64,000 nucleotides of DNA, taken from contig JAIQDT010001130.1 in NCBI GenBank assembly GCA_021521415.1, positions 1-64,000 on the forward strand. Reading direction: 5' to 3'. Within the stretch, counting starts at the first letter, position 1. Every line of letters begins with the position of its first letter. The notes under the pieces were generated by a model. That model was not told where the DNA came from, made no database searches, and saw only the letters and a list, made by a program, of their open reading frames with translations. Both the position numbers and the translations under genes were made by a program. Below are positions 1-10,999 of this stretch, piece by piece. This DNA comes from Bidens hawaiensis (taxonomy: Eukaryota; Streptophyta; Magnoliopsida; Asterales; Asteraceae).

Positions 1-54
1 TAACTAAAAGACAAAAATACATCAAAAAATTCCGAAAAAATTTGGAAACCAATG

Positions 55-560
55 CCAGCAACATGTTGTCGGAATAAATAATTTATTTTTTATTTTAAAA
101 AATCATCTTAAATATAAAATGAATAATAAAAAAATCCCTTCCCAATCCCGACGACACGTCATCGTAATAGATAACTAATATTTTATTTTCCTTTCCTTTC
201 TTTTTCATATGATATATGATACTAACTAATATCTAAAAACAAAAAACCATTAAAAAAATTCAAAACTAGATAATAAAAATCATTACTATTTTAAATCATT
301 TTAAATAAAAACTAAATAATAAGAAATTCACTAACCACCCAATCCCGACGACATGTCATCCTAATAGATAACTAATATTTAATTTTCCTTATCCTTTTTC
401 ATATGATACTAACTGATATCTAAAAACAAAAAACAAAAAAACATTAAAAAATTCAAAACTAGATAATAAAAAATAATAAAAAATTTACTATTTTAAATCA
501 TTTTAAATAAAAACTAAATAATAAAAAATTCACTAACCAATACCAATAACAAGTCGTTGG
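55..560. repeat. Cluster of degenerate ACGACATGTCGT-type palindromes
   Basis: Variants of one palindromic word occur at about 55-72, 146-163, 344-361 and 542-560, each flanked by CCAA/CCCG and CGG/TTGGG. Better versions lie at 7577-7598 and 7617-7636. Repeated words of this sort are known in sub-terminal regions of CACTA transposons, but no CACTA terminus was found here, so that assignment is inference. Confidence 0.5.
143..539. repeat. Two-copy tandem duplication, period about 197 bp
   Basis: Positions 143-340 and 341-539 are two diverged copies of one AT-rich unit. Both open with AATCCCGACGACA followed by a GTCATC block, continue through AATAGATAACTAATATTT and TATCTAAAAACAAAA, and close at TTCACTAACCA. 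Small indels separate them. No coding potential is seen. Confidence 0.8.
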
Positions 561-669
561 GATAAATAATTACTATTTTCTTTCCTTTTTTTCTAACAAT
601 AAAAAAAAATATAAACATAATGGTACATGTTTAAAATAATTATTTTTTACTTATAATACACTAATGATG

Positions 670-960
670 GCTAGATACATACATTCATGGTTACATGTCG
701 TTGTCGATATTTTGGATTTGTCACAAAACATTTAAGTACACACATCATTTTAACATACATATTAAATACATACACGCACGCACGCTTACATGGATATGTA
801 CATACATACATGCTTACATGTATAACGCACACATACACACATATACGCCACGCATGCACGTACGCACACACGCTTTGCTTGTAGCATAATAGACTAACCT
901 AGTTACATACACATACATATATATGTAACCATGTATTTATGTGTATATGCATGCATGTGA
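670..960. repeat. ACAT/ACGC-rich low-complexity tract
   Basis: Imperfect runs of ACATACAT, ACACACAT and ACGCACGC alternate over about 290 bases. Short reading frames on both strands here are cysteine/tyrosine- or threonine/histidine-rich by-products of the repeat and are not annotated as genes. Confidence 0.75.
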
Positions 961-1179
961 TGGTAACTATGTGGGCTATGGCTAACTCTGATTAATCTTA
1001 GATCTAAGAGTTCTTTTAACTGAATGCTGAATTCCTTTTGGTCTTCTGGATTATATCTCAGGGCTTTATTCTTATTTCTTTATCTTTATCTTTCATTTCT
1101 AATTTTGCTATTATCTGGTTTTTCTCCCAAAATTGTAATGGGTTCTCTGTATAACATCGCATTAATTTCTATTACCAGT

Positions 1180-1375
1180 TAGATTTTTATTAAGAAATGA
1201 TAATACACAGGTAAAAGCTTTTATAAAAAACAACTTACCTTCTAAACCTGAGTATAAAAGATTAATTAGATGGCAAACTTTACTATATGAGTTACAATTT
1301 TGACATAGAAATAATTAAATCTGAGAAAAATATCTTAGCGGATTTTTTAACCAGAGACGGAAGAAAGTGAAATAG
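1180..1375 (+). pseudogene. Decayed pararetrovirus-like (caulimovirid) RNase H C-terminus
   Basis: Read on the plus strand, this stretch resembles the end of the RT/RNase H region of plant pararetroviruses. It has a basic segment with an RW..LL.....F pattern and then, at about 1333-1356, a region coding for LADFLTR-like residues, the usual end of RNase H in caulimovirids. An in-frame stop lies between these two parts, and the upstream RT is not recognisable, so this is a fragment of an old integrated copy and not a working gene. A gypsy RNase H tail is a less likely alternative. Assignment rests on motif memory alone. Confidence 0.5.
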
Positions 1376-2560
1376 CTCAAAAAATGGATAAGTATCTTGA
1401 AGGCATGGATAGGTAGGTGATGTCGATAAAAGAAATTATAAAAGACGTGAAAGAAATGTTGTGTTACTTTAATACTCTTCCTGAAGAGATCTCGGACCTT
1501 AAAGATTTAATCACAATAAATTGTCTTCTTATAGATTCAAAGGTAGTCTTCTATGAATTCGACAGCATGCGGATAAAATCCCTGTGAAGAATCAAATAAA
1601 AGAAAAAATAGATGTATCTTCTTTATATAAGGAGGTAAAAAGGGAAAAAAGAGACATCCTTCATCTTCAAAAGGAGTGCAAACGATAGATCTTACTTCAG
1701 ACCAAGATGAGCCAAAGGAAAAAGATTTCAGTTTTAAACCACACTCAGAAAAAACTTTTAATTTTGAAAATATTTTTCAAAAATATCGCCTCAACAAAAT
1801 CCTGTTGAACAACAATGGTTTAAAATGAAAGAAGTATATAACTTTGGAAATACAGAAATAAGATATGTTGATTGTACTGGGGTTTACTCTAGAATCAATT
1901 ACATACAAGTAACTCTCCTGAAGAGATAAGATACCGGTATGATTTTAGAGCAATAAATTCGATATACCTTACATTGTCAAATTTTCCAGAAATAGACATG
2001 TCCCAGAAATATCTTTTTTTTTCTTTTACCTAAATGGGCTAGGGATGGAGTAAGAGATAGTTATCTATATAACTCTACTATTACTTCCAATGATATTATA
2101 GTTTTAAAGTTATTTCTGCAAGGCCTGATTTTTATAAAATAATAATTACCCTGCATATCTTTTAATCATAATAGAAAAAGTTAATGTATTTCATACTTAC
2201 AATATAAAAACAAAAAGATAAAAAAAACTTTTCAAAGTTTGAATGAAAATGATATTCATTACAGAAGAGCACTTGGTATAAAGATAGTTCTTTCTACCTC
2301 GGAAAATATTTTTAAAAAAGAATTTAGAACTTATGGTGGGACAAAATGCATTCTTCTGCTATGATAGCTCCTGCAAGAAAAACTCCCTATGGTAGCTAAA
2401 AAATACATAGAAGACAAAATCTGATTCTTGGATACAGGTATTATTGAATCAAGCCCTCAGGCTCAACACAAACTTTGCTTTGAAAGAAAACATCAAATGA
2501 ATGTCTGCCCAGCTTGTTCTTAACAAAAAGATAAAATGAGTATTGATTTTCCAAGAGAGA
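1376..2560 (+). pseudogene. Decayed open region downstream of the RNase H remnant
   Basis: Short plus-strand coding-like runs, broken by frameshifts and stops, continue for about 1.2 kb behind the RNase H tail. They are rich in lysine, glutamate and asparagine. Near 2472-2518 a frame shows a cysteine/histidine cluster of the form C....H.....C..C. The position right behind the RNase H would fit a second pararetroviral ORF or the 3' part of the polyprotein. I do not recognise the domain. Function is unassigned and the frame is clearly broken. Confidence 0.3.
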
Positions 2561-2599
2561 GTGAAACATCTGAAGATTGAGATTTATAAAGATTGAGAT

Positions 2600-3475
2600 T
2601 GAGATTTTTATAAATCCCATATACTAAATATGATTTTATAATTTTATATTATAAAAGAGATATGAATTAATAAAACTTATAATAGTCCAAAGTTTGGAGT
2701 TCCAACACCTGCTATCTTGAAAAATATGATTGTGGAAAAGACAAAATTTGAAGTAAAGCCAAAGTTTCAAGTTTTCATGTGAAGCTTTAACGAAAATGTA
2801 TAACTTTTTGACAATAGCAAGTTTCAAGATGGAATCCATACAAAAAAGGAGAAAAGATGAAAAAAAAAGAAGTCTATCTAAAAGAAGAAAGGTTTATAAA
2901 GGAAAGAACGAAGAGGAGATCATCGGGCCTTCAACAAAATTTCAAAACAAGTGTTTTAAGTTTCATGTATTAATAGTATATTTTTATGTACTTTCCTTTA
3001 CATCTCAATTGTAATATATCCATCATGAAATAAAACTTTATATTCCTTATAATACCTTGTTCCTTATAATACCTTTGAGTGTTCTTTTTATTTAAAATAT
3101 TTTTATTTTAAAAAGAAGAATCATCCAACTACAAACTGTTTCTTTTTTACCCTACATCGGATGTAGGAAACGAAACTTAGTTGCGCGGAATATTGCTGAA
3201 GGAGTCAGAGATGAGTTACCTACAGTTATTTAGGTTTGGTCTAGAATAAACTAGTAAAATGACTCCTGGTGTAACCCGTCACCATTCAAAAATTTTAATT
3301 TTCTAAGTTTTATGACTGTTATGTTATTTATCTTTTTGGTACTATTAAGTTTTATGACTTTTATCATTTAAGCTGTGTAATATGTTTTGAATTTTGAAGT
3401 AACTATTTTGACTTTTGAACTTAAGTCTTGAAGTTATTTATGAAATTTCACGTACAAAAATAACACCTAGTTTAA
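2600..3475. other. Unassigned AT-rich stretch
   Basis: No domain, terminal repeat or splice-bounded frame was recognised. A lysine-rich 72-codon frame at 2796-3014 follows purine-rich DNA and has no recognisable feature. It may be the decayed 3' flank of the pararetrovirus-like remnant. Confidence 0.4.
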
Positions 3476-3479
3476 TTGG

Positions 3480-3625
3480 TACATCGTACCAAATAATATG
3501 GTACATCGTACCGAAGCGATCTGAAATGAGCCTATACCCCCATCGTACCGAATTTTAGTAACCTAGCGAATTGCGATCCCGTACCACATTCCCGTACCGA
3601 AGCGTACCGCTATTCATATGACTAT
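3480..3625. repeat. CGTACC/GGTACG motif cluster
   Basis: Within about 140 bases the word CGTACC recurs at least six times, twice as the interrupted palindrome GGTACATCGTACC. The cluster is far denser than chance for such AT-rich surroundings. No function is known to me. Confidence 0.55.
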
Positions 3626-3837
3626 GGTGTATACGCATAGCAATTTTTATCTACCATCGTCCATCACGTCATCTCCCAGTGGTCGATGGTCATTCTTCCC
3701 TCATCAATGCTTCAAGTTTTCGTGGTTCCATTAAAAATGTTTTTTCTTTTTCTTTTTAATTAAATGGGCTTGCAGCTTTTATATTCATTAGGCTATATGG
3801 TTAAACGATTTTTTCACACGTTAATGAATTTAATTTT

Positions 3838-3969
3838 TGTTTGGTTTGACTGCTCCTAATTTGGTTTTGTTTACACATTTGATTTCAATTTTAGTTTTGA
3901 GCATGAGAAATGTTTAAGCCAAGTTTTAGTTGAATTAAGCTTGTTTGGTTTGACTGCTCCTAATTTGGT
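3838..3969 (+). repeat. Direct repeat of about 28 bp
   Basis: The words TGTTTGGTTTGACTGC and TCCTAATTTGGT recur in the same order at 3838-3864 and 3942-3969, just upstream of the exon candidate at 4014. Confidence 0.6.
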
Positions 3970-4013
3970 ATTTTTTTTGTAAACACAAGATTTGTTGTTG
4001 TCAATAATTTCAG

Positions 4014-4145
4014 AATGGAGATATCTTGGATTATGCACTATACGATACAAGACAAATGCTACTACTTTACATGGTGAACAACTACAAAGCTATCATAGAT
4101 GCTACAATGGGACTAGACTACTTTCAAAAGATTTTTACACACAAG
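4014..4145 (+). CDS. Candidate isolated internal exon of an unidentified gene (44 codons, phase 0)
   Basis: The segment is exactly 132 bases and open throughout in one frame. It is preceded by a T-rich tract ending in CAG and followed by GTTAGC, so it looks like an internal plant exon with acceptor and donor in phase 0. The peptide begins NGDILDYALYDTRQ, carries the run LLLYMVNNYKAIIDATMG and ends QKIFTHK, a mixed, protein-like composition unlike the low-complexity frames around it. I do not recognise the family. No matching exon was found within several kb on the plus strand, so it is probably a gene fragment, either carried by a transposon or left after gene decay. Intron-like T-rich DNA lies on both sides. 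Confidence 0.4.
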
Positions 4146-4573
4146 GTTAGCCTTTGCTACTGATTGGTTTATGATTAGTCTATAACTTGTTAATGTGTTG
4201 ATCCTTTGTTGAACCATAATACTCCTTAAAACGGTGTTTATAGCTATGTTAAAAGTGCTTTAGCTAAAAATGCATTTAAGTGTTTGTTTTCTTGGTGTTT
4301 AATAAAATGCCTTGCTCATCATTTTGGGTAGTTACTGAAAATTTGTTGATTTCTTATGAAATTTCTCAATGCAAGATCCTCAGTGAAGTAGTGTGTAACA
4401 TTTTATGAGTTTTCTTTGTAACCACCCCCACTTTAGGGCCAAATTTTGTTTCTTTTAATTTTTTGCTATGTAAATTGAACAGCATTAAGAAGAACACGGT
4501 ATCCATCGAGCCTAATCCATCTTTAAAGTATTGGGCATGGCCAACATACCAAATTCCCTTAAATCGAATCTAA

Positions 4574-4752
4574 GGAGGTGTTTAGGATTCCTTATTTTAC
4601 TTTCTCATAACTTTTTATTAAATTAATAAGTTACAAAAGTGTAACTTATGGAACCTTTTCTCCCACAATATAAGCAATCCAAAACACCTTATTACTTTTT
4701 AAAAAGTTAATAAGTTATAAGTTGGTGAAAATAAGCAATCCCAAACACCTCC
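4574..4752. mobile_element. PIF/Harbinger-like (Tourist-type) MITE
   Basis: A 179-bp element with terminal inverted repeats starting GGAGGTGTTTAGGATT on the left and ending AATCCCAAACACCTCC on the right. It is flanked by the 3-bp TSD TAA (4571-4573 and 4753-4755). The GNNNNNGTT start and TAA/TTA target are typical of PIF/Harbinger MITEs. There is no coding capacity. Confidence 0.85.
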
Positions 4753-4755
4753 TAA

Positions 4756-6960
4756 ATCCTAATAACACAAATATTTAAATCCAAATCACAACCGTTTAAT
4801 ACATGAACAACTAACCAGTATTATATAAAACCCTTCACTACATAATTAAACCCTCATTTTACTCACCAAATTACCTACAATATTAAGTTTTAATATTTAT
4901 TATTTTATTAATATTTAATTTACATATTAAAAGTAATAAAAAGATAAAGTAACAATTCAAATCCAAAGCCAATCCTACATCTAAAACCATCGACCACACC
5001 TCTTTCTACCCTTTGCCTGAAAACATCATAGATCCTCCTCACCAAATAGCACCAAGACCACCACATCCTCTCTTGTAAACGCTATGGCCACCACCATGTC
5101 CAAATCATCTGCCGCCTCCATATACCATGCATATCCTCACCTAGAACACAAACGCCACCGTCGTCTGCCGCCTCTAATAACATGGTGCCGCTTGTCACCT
5201 CCAGCAACTTAGAGCTACTTGCCACCTCCATGACTTCTCTACCACCACCATTAATTACAATCGTTCACTGCCAACGATTATAGAAGAAAAGGGGTCGACA
5301 ACTAAGTCGCAGAATTGGATTTAAACCTCCACATGTTCAATAGATTTGTTGTCACCGATGGCCTGAACTGGACGACTGTTCTAAGTTTAGGTTTTAATGA
5401 GAACGTATCGGATGTTTTGAATTTAGGTTGAGGAAGTTTGGAGAATAATGATGTAAAAAGGGTCGAATCAGATCTGGATTGTGTTAATGGTGATTTATTA
5501 GGGTTTCCAAGTTGTTAGGGCAGGAGAGATAAAATAAATTTGGATGAGGTTGCAAAGGTAAGTTGGATTTGGTTGGTTGATTGGCGGTGATTGTTGATCT
5601 TCATCTTTGTCTGAAGATGTATAGTAGCTATCAAAGATCATAACCAAAATCAAAAGAAAACTCCCCATATTAGAATATGATTTCTAGGGTTTTTGAGGTG
5701 GTGATGGTGACGATGACCAATTATGGTGGTGGGATTTTAATTTTAGTAAAATATATATAATGATATTTTTTTAATTATTTATTACTAGTTAATGAAAAAG
5801 GGATGGAAATTACCATTATGCCTCACGTGTATTGTAGATACATAAATTTAACTGAGAAATTGGAAGACCGTTAGTGGAAATGACTAAAACTAAGGCAAAC
5901 ATCTAATAAAGGACAAAGAGTGAAACTCATTTTTAAAAAGGACTCAATCCATAATTTTAGATATTTAAAAGGACAAAATTTGTAATTTTTTCTTTTTTAA
6001 ATAATATTAACGTATGAAAAAGTTATGTCTGTTGAAAAATTGTTGGTGGGAAGTTAGTTTACAATTAAAATTAAAAAAAATATATAGGCAAAGATGAAAG
6101 ATGAATGTCAAAAGTTGTAACTATTTCTTAAATTTACAAAATTTGAGTAAAATCGAGAGAGCAATCTTGTAACTATTTCTATACATATTTTCTAATGGAC
6201 AATGTTGCCCCTATATTGCATGCAATATAAGGTGTACCTTATGCATTACAAATTGTGAATTACTTAAAATATAGGTGTCTTAATTTGCTCATCAATTGTG
6301 TATTATATATAGTATAGATAAGTTATAATTTTTGTAATAGAGGATTGTAGGGTCATTTCACACTAACTTAAACAAACATGGTTAACGTAGTTAATGATTT
6401 ATTAGACTAGGATTGTTATTGTCAGCATAAACGAAAGTTGGGATTGCTATTGTGATGTGGTTCTCACGGTAGTTCAAATGGCCTAAGAATATAAAGGATT
6501 GAGATAGAAGAGATAGTACTTAACTCAATTAATCTGCATGTCATTCATTAAAGAAAGAGCCATTTAAATAGGGAAACAAACAAACTAGACTCAACTGACC
6601 CCACTAAAATCATGGAACAATAACTACCTAAACGTGGGATAGGAAGCATCCCCACTATCCCTTTATTCTCACACATGCTTAAAAAAGAAAACAAACAAAA
6701 CAACTAACTTAAACAAATAACTTATGAAACATGACCATAGAATGACCTCTCATGCATGCAGACCCAACCCGGTACACATCATATTGATCATATTATTAGT
6801 TGGAATTATTATTTGACCAAGAGTAAATAGTTAGGATTATTAATATACAATTTTCCTATAATTATAAGCCAAACATGGAAAAATACTGAAACATAAGAAA
6901 AATGTAGTAGAATTTTGCTGGAATTCTGTGACCCTCTACCGGCGACTTGAGTGAGTAAAA
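4756..6960. other. Unassigned 2.2-kb stretch
   Basis: No complete gene or element boundary was recognised. A C-rich block at 5000-5270 repeats CCACC/GCCGCCTC words and may derive from a retroelement leader or a gene 5' end, but every frame is broken. An 18-bp palindrome with core TTGCATGCAA lies at 6212-6229. The stretch at 6440-6700 has an LTR-like look but no terminal repeat could be matched. Confidence 0.4.
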
Positions 6961-6967
6961 TTATTTT

Positions 6968-7232
6968 AAGAGTTAAGTGTCATTTTAGTACATGTGGTTT
7001 GTCTAATTATGCAACTTTAGTACCGTTTTTGAATTTATTGCAAATGACTACCTCACTTTTCTAAAATTTGTCATTTTAGTACTTTTTTTAATCTTATCTA
7101 TTTTGTCTGTTAAGTTAGGGTAATTTCGTTTATTTTATTTATTTTCTCTTTTGAGCTAAGTGCCATTTCAGATCTGTGGTTTGTTTAATTACGCAATTTT
7201 AGTACATTTTTTAAATTTATTGCAACTAGATA
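6968..7232 (+). repeat. Two diverged copies of a roughly 80-bp repeat
   Basis: 6968-7050 and 7153-7232 share the order AAGTGNCATTT, TGTGGTTTG, TAATTANGCAA, TTTAGTAC and TTTATTGCAA. This type of sequence is dispersed in many plant genomes. It is probably part of an old transposable element whose ends I could not place. Confidence 0.55.
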
Positions 7233-7576
7233 CTTGGATTAGTTGTGGATACATAGGTAACCTAAGAAAGACATTACATACTACAATTAAAAGATAATCT
7301 CTAACCCTAAATGAACTGATCAACCTTAAATATCAAAGAGCTACTGTTATCATACTTAAACTTTTGAAAAAAAAAAATCAATGCACATCAAGCAATTGCA
7401 AGAAAAATGGCTAAGATGAACAGAGATCTTGAGCTACTATAAGTAATTGGCAATCAAGAACAAAAGGCTAAAAAAATATGTTATACATTTAATGGTTGTT
7501 TTTCATCTTCCGTCATGTATTTTAGTTACCTTTTAATTGTAATATGAAAAATTTTTAAGTTTAACGACAACACTTT

Positions 7577-7636
7577 TCCCGACTACATGTCGTCGGGACA
7601 AGATTTTTAAATTTATACCAACTATATGTCGTTGGG
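7577..7636. repeat. Pair of CCCGAC-N-GTCGGG type palindromes
   Basis: At 7577-7598 the arms TCCCGAC and GTCGGGA flank an ACATGT-type core, giving a nearly perfect 22-bp palindrome. A weaker copy follows at 7617-7636. They belong to the same motif family as the cluster at 55-560. Confidence 0.6.
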
Positions 7637-7689
7637 AAACTTCATAAATCGTTGTTGGGATAGGGCACAATGGGGTAAAGCATGTTGTC

Positions 7690-8715
7690 TTCGAAAGCAT
7701 CAATGTGATAAAAAAAAATACGTCCTTCGGCTGGCATCTTGTATTTTCAGAACTTTCTAAACTTTCCAGAGTACTCATCTTTCCCTTGTTCACTTCAAAA
7801 CTTGCAAAATTTTTCTTCGACTCCTTTCTTAATTTGTCGTTGACCCACCTAGCCAGGCCTGACTCATTATCAATCTCACATGGTAGTCTTGAAAAATGAT
7901 TCATATCCATTTCAGACGGTGTATGCAGCTGACAAGTTGCAGATAGGTTAGATCACCATTGCATCTTCTGATTACCCAAACACCATTTTCATAATTCCAC
8001 TTTCTGAATATTATGGGACTAGCATCATGAAAGGGATTGTTTCTGTCTTGAAGCTCCAACCATTACTAATAGCAATTCATTTGCTCTTGCGAATAAAGAT
8101 CTTTCCCCTTCAGCTAGAGCATTTTACAGTTCAGGCTCAGAAAGCATTTGTGAAGGGCCAACATTGTCAATGACTTCTTTACCTATTTCATAGTCAATGT
8201 CATACATTGACTCAATGCTGCCTGAGGCCGGAGACAATGGACTGGGGGACATCTCATCATAATTCTCCTTAAATTGCTCGTCAATGTTTCGCTCCATGAG
8301 TCTGTCTTTCTCAAAATGCCTCTCGGCCTCCAATTCTTCAGCTCGTCTCTGCTTCAGATTCATCTTCAACACCCTTTGAACCATCACCTTATTGATTTCC
8401 AACACCGCCATCACCACCACAACCACCACCACCATCATCATCGTCATCATCATCATCATCATCGAACGAATCATGAACATTATCATCACCATCATTATTA
8501 TTTTCCTTCTCCTCATCACCATCATCATCATTATCACCGCCACCTTCTTCTTCAGTCACAACCTGTTGTTGAACGGTTGTGCCTAAAGGACCAACACCCT
8601 TATCACCATCATCACCCTTATCATCATTAGAAGAAGTTTCATCACTTCTGCTTTCCCAACTTCTGAACAGCTTATTCGGCTTTTTCTTCAACTCATTCAC
8701 AACATCATCACCCAT
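7690..8715 (-). pseudogene. Frameshifted gene fragment encoding an acidic, charged protein, family unknown
   Basis: Read on the minus strand from an ATG at 8715, the frame starts MGDDVVNELKKKPNKLF and enters a glycine/aspartate-rich tract made of GAT and GGT codons (about 8390-8545). After that tract the sensible frame is shifted by one: it reads EINKVMVQRVLKMNLKQRR, then a glutamate-rich helix-like part and SPSPLSPASGSIESMYD, ending at a stop at 8124. Protein-like sequence (ALAEGERSLFARANELL) resumes past that stop, and again near 7910 (MDMNHFSRLPCEID), in frames broken by further stops and shifts. This is best read as one decayed gene or captured gene fragment. A slippage-prone repeat is the likely site of the main frameshift. 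I cannot name the protein. The palindromes at 7577-7636 lie just past its 3' end. Confidence 0.4.
8395..8545. repeat. CAC/ATC trinucleotide-rich tract
   Basis: Irregular runs of CACCAC and CATCATCAT cover about 150 bases inside the minus-strand pseudogene, encoding poly-Asp/Gly in its frame. Plus-strand frames across it (poly-His, poly-Ile) are artefacts. Confidence 0.8.
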
Positions 8716-9703
8716 TTTTTTAAAAAATATTTTTGCTTTGATAATTTGTTAACTTGTTTTTTTAACAACTAACAAATATAGAATTGCCTAAGTACTATGT
8801 ATGAGGTGATCCAATGGTAAAAGGCCATGGTCAGCCAGCCCAACCCAGCCGAACAAAGCCTAAATTTAAGCGCCTCCATGTTATCTCCAGTTTCGGGAAA
8901 ATCCACCCGCCCAAAGGCCAACTGGTTGTAAACCCAGTCGCCCTTAGGACCGAACTAGAGATCACAAAGATTTCAGTCTTTCTTTATTGAGTCATGCCCC
9001 CTCCAAAATTAACTGGTTAATCAAATAAAAATTCAATTGTAGATGCCTTTTTCTTATGAAATTCACATTTTATTGGACATTAATATGATATTTAGAAAAT
9101 TGTTTAAAATATGGTTATTGGTTAACAATAGTTATTACCTACTATTTGGTTAACTATAATTGTAAACTGGTTGATAAATTTTTACGGGTTTAAATTTTTT
9201 GCACAACACGAACGTAACATAAATATTTGTGGTTTTGTGTTTAATGTAATTGTGTTTGGGGTTTTGTCTAAACAAGTTTGAGTTGAGTTTGTATGGTTTG
9301 GATCAGTTTCAGACGCAAACACGTTTAGCTGACAGGTAGTGTGTGTCAACTAATGGGTTTTTTTGGGTGACATGTTAGTCCATTTCCAATTCACTTCATT
9401 ATATGCCCCACTTCGGTGTTACAACATGGATATGTATTATTAGGGGTGTTATCAAATCGAATAATGAATTATCAAGTTAATCGAATCTTATAATCTGAAT
9501 AATTTACTTTTTTGTTGGTGTTCGTATTCGTATTTGAATAAAAGTTGCATTATTCGATTCGAATTCGTATTTGTATTATATGCTATATTCGAAATTCGAT
9601 TCGATTCATATTTGAAACTCGAATTCGAATAAATTTGATTTGTTTTAAGTTCACCTATGTTAAAAAATTTTAAAACCAAACTCATAATTGTAAAACACAC
9701 AAA

Positions 9704-10147
9704 TCTTACTATACTATTAAAGCAAAACAAGATATCCACATGGCCTTCAACTAGCATGTCCATATAGGCTTTCAAGTCATTTGGTTTCCATCTATAGATT
9801 TGCCACATAATTCACTAATTAATGTTTTCTAGAATCATAACATCACTAATTAATGTTTTCAAGAATCATAACAAACTATTTCCTTTCAAATGATTTAAAA
9901 CCCAATTTTGACTACAATTAATTATTTATAACTGATTTTGTGTTTCCTTTTTTAATAACTATTATTTTAACAATTCAATTATTTGTATGTTTATCCAGTT
10001 TCTCATTCACACTATTTATACATATTTTTTCTACATCATGTAGTTTTTGCAGAGAACAAGGTAAAGAATTATTATGACATCTACATATATATATATATGA
10101 CGTTTGAAATATTTTTCATCTGTGTGTAACATAGGCCACTATCCTAG
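9704..10147 (+). mobile_element. Helitron-like insertion inside the hAT-like element
   Basis: Starts TCTTACTATACTATTAAAGC after a host A and ends CTAG before a host T, the Helitron A|TC...CTRR|T arrangement. The 444-bp body is AT-rich without reading frames. The expected 3' hairpin is not convincing, so confidence is moderate. Confidence 0.5.
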
Positions 10148-10348
10148 TATTAGTTTAAAGTAGCTACAATACCATTTGATAAAAATTTAAAATTAAAATA
10201 TAAATAGTATGGGATAAGAAATAATAATATATGCTATTAGGTTTGTATATTTTGTAATGTACATTTATTATTTATGGATTTTGCCCACACAATACACACA
10301 TACACATATCTATATATATATACATATATATATATACATATATATATA

Positions 10349-10858
10349 TGGTAAAGATCTTAAGTTAACTTTTTGAAATTGAGAATTTTGAGAACTATTT
10401 TGTACCACAAAAAAACTTTTTTTTAAAAATATTAAAAAAATTATAAAACAAAAAAACGAAAATTTTAAAAAAGTAAAAAAACCAAAATTTTTATTTTTCA
10501 TCCTGATTTCATTAAAAAAAACCTAATTATACACATATGTATATATTTATTAATCTCCATTTACATAATGTACACATATGTGCATTATCATTTATCTTAA
10601 TGGTACATATGCGTAAGAATAACATGTATAAAATTATAAAAATAAGTATTATATATATATGTATGTATAATTTTGCTAAACTGATATTTTTTTATGAAAC
10701 TGAGATGAAAGATAAAATTTTTGGTTTTTTTACCTTTTCTATTTTTCCGTTTTATATATATATATATATATAGTTTTTATTTTTCTTAAAAAGATGTTTT
10801 TTCTTTGTCTAAAATGGGTCTCAAAATTCTACATTTCAAAATGGTTCTTACATGATCA
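10349..10858. mobile_element. Foldback/MITE-like block with long imperfect inverted arms
   Basis: The arm at 10349-10520 (containing TTGAGAATTTTGAGAAC) pairs with the inverse of 10695-10858 (containing GGGTCTCAAAATTCTAC). The centre is TA-rich. Arms of about 165 bp suggest a MITE or foldback element. No TSD was found. Confidence 0.5.
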
Positions 10859-10999
10859 AATTTCGAATTTCGAATCGAATAAAAAATTGTAAATTCACAT
10901 TCGATTACCATACTCGAATATGATTCGAATCCTAATAATCGAATCTCGAATGTTTTGAATCCGAATCAAATTTTGAACAACCCTATGTATTATGTACCT

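Larger units (their letters stand above)
9441..10985. mobile_element. hAT-like non-autonomous element with exact 8-bp TSD
   Basis: The left end TAGGGGTGTTATCAAATCGA matches the inverted right end (ATTTTGAACAACCCTA). The 8-bp TSD TGTATTAT lies directly outside both ends (9433-9440 and 10986-10993). Both ends are packed with ATTCGAAT/TTCGAA words. The 1.5-kb length includes later insertions: a Helitron-like block at 9704-10147 and an inverted-repeat block at 10349-10858. No transposase reading frame remains. Confidence 0.85.

Noticed and set aside
671..889. Overlapping frames on both strands rich in Cys/Tyr/Val or Thr/His
   Set aside because: They follow directly from the ACAT/ACGC low-complexity tract and have no domain.
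8795..9000. SINE-like sequence with a box A-like TGGTAAAAGGCC
   Set aside because: No convincing box B (GGTTCGANNCC) at the right distance, no A-tail and no TSD.
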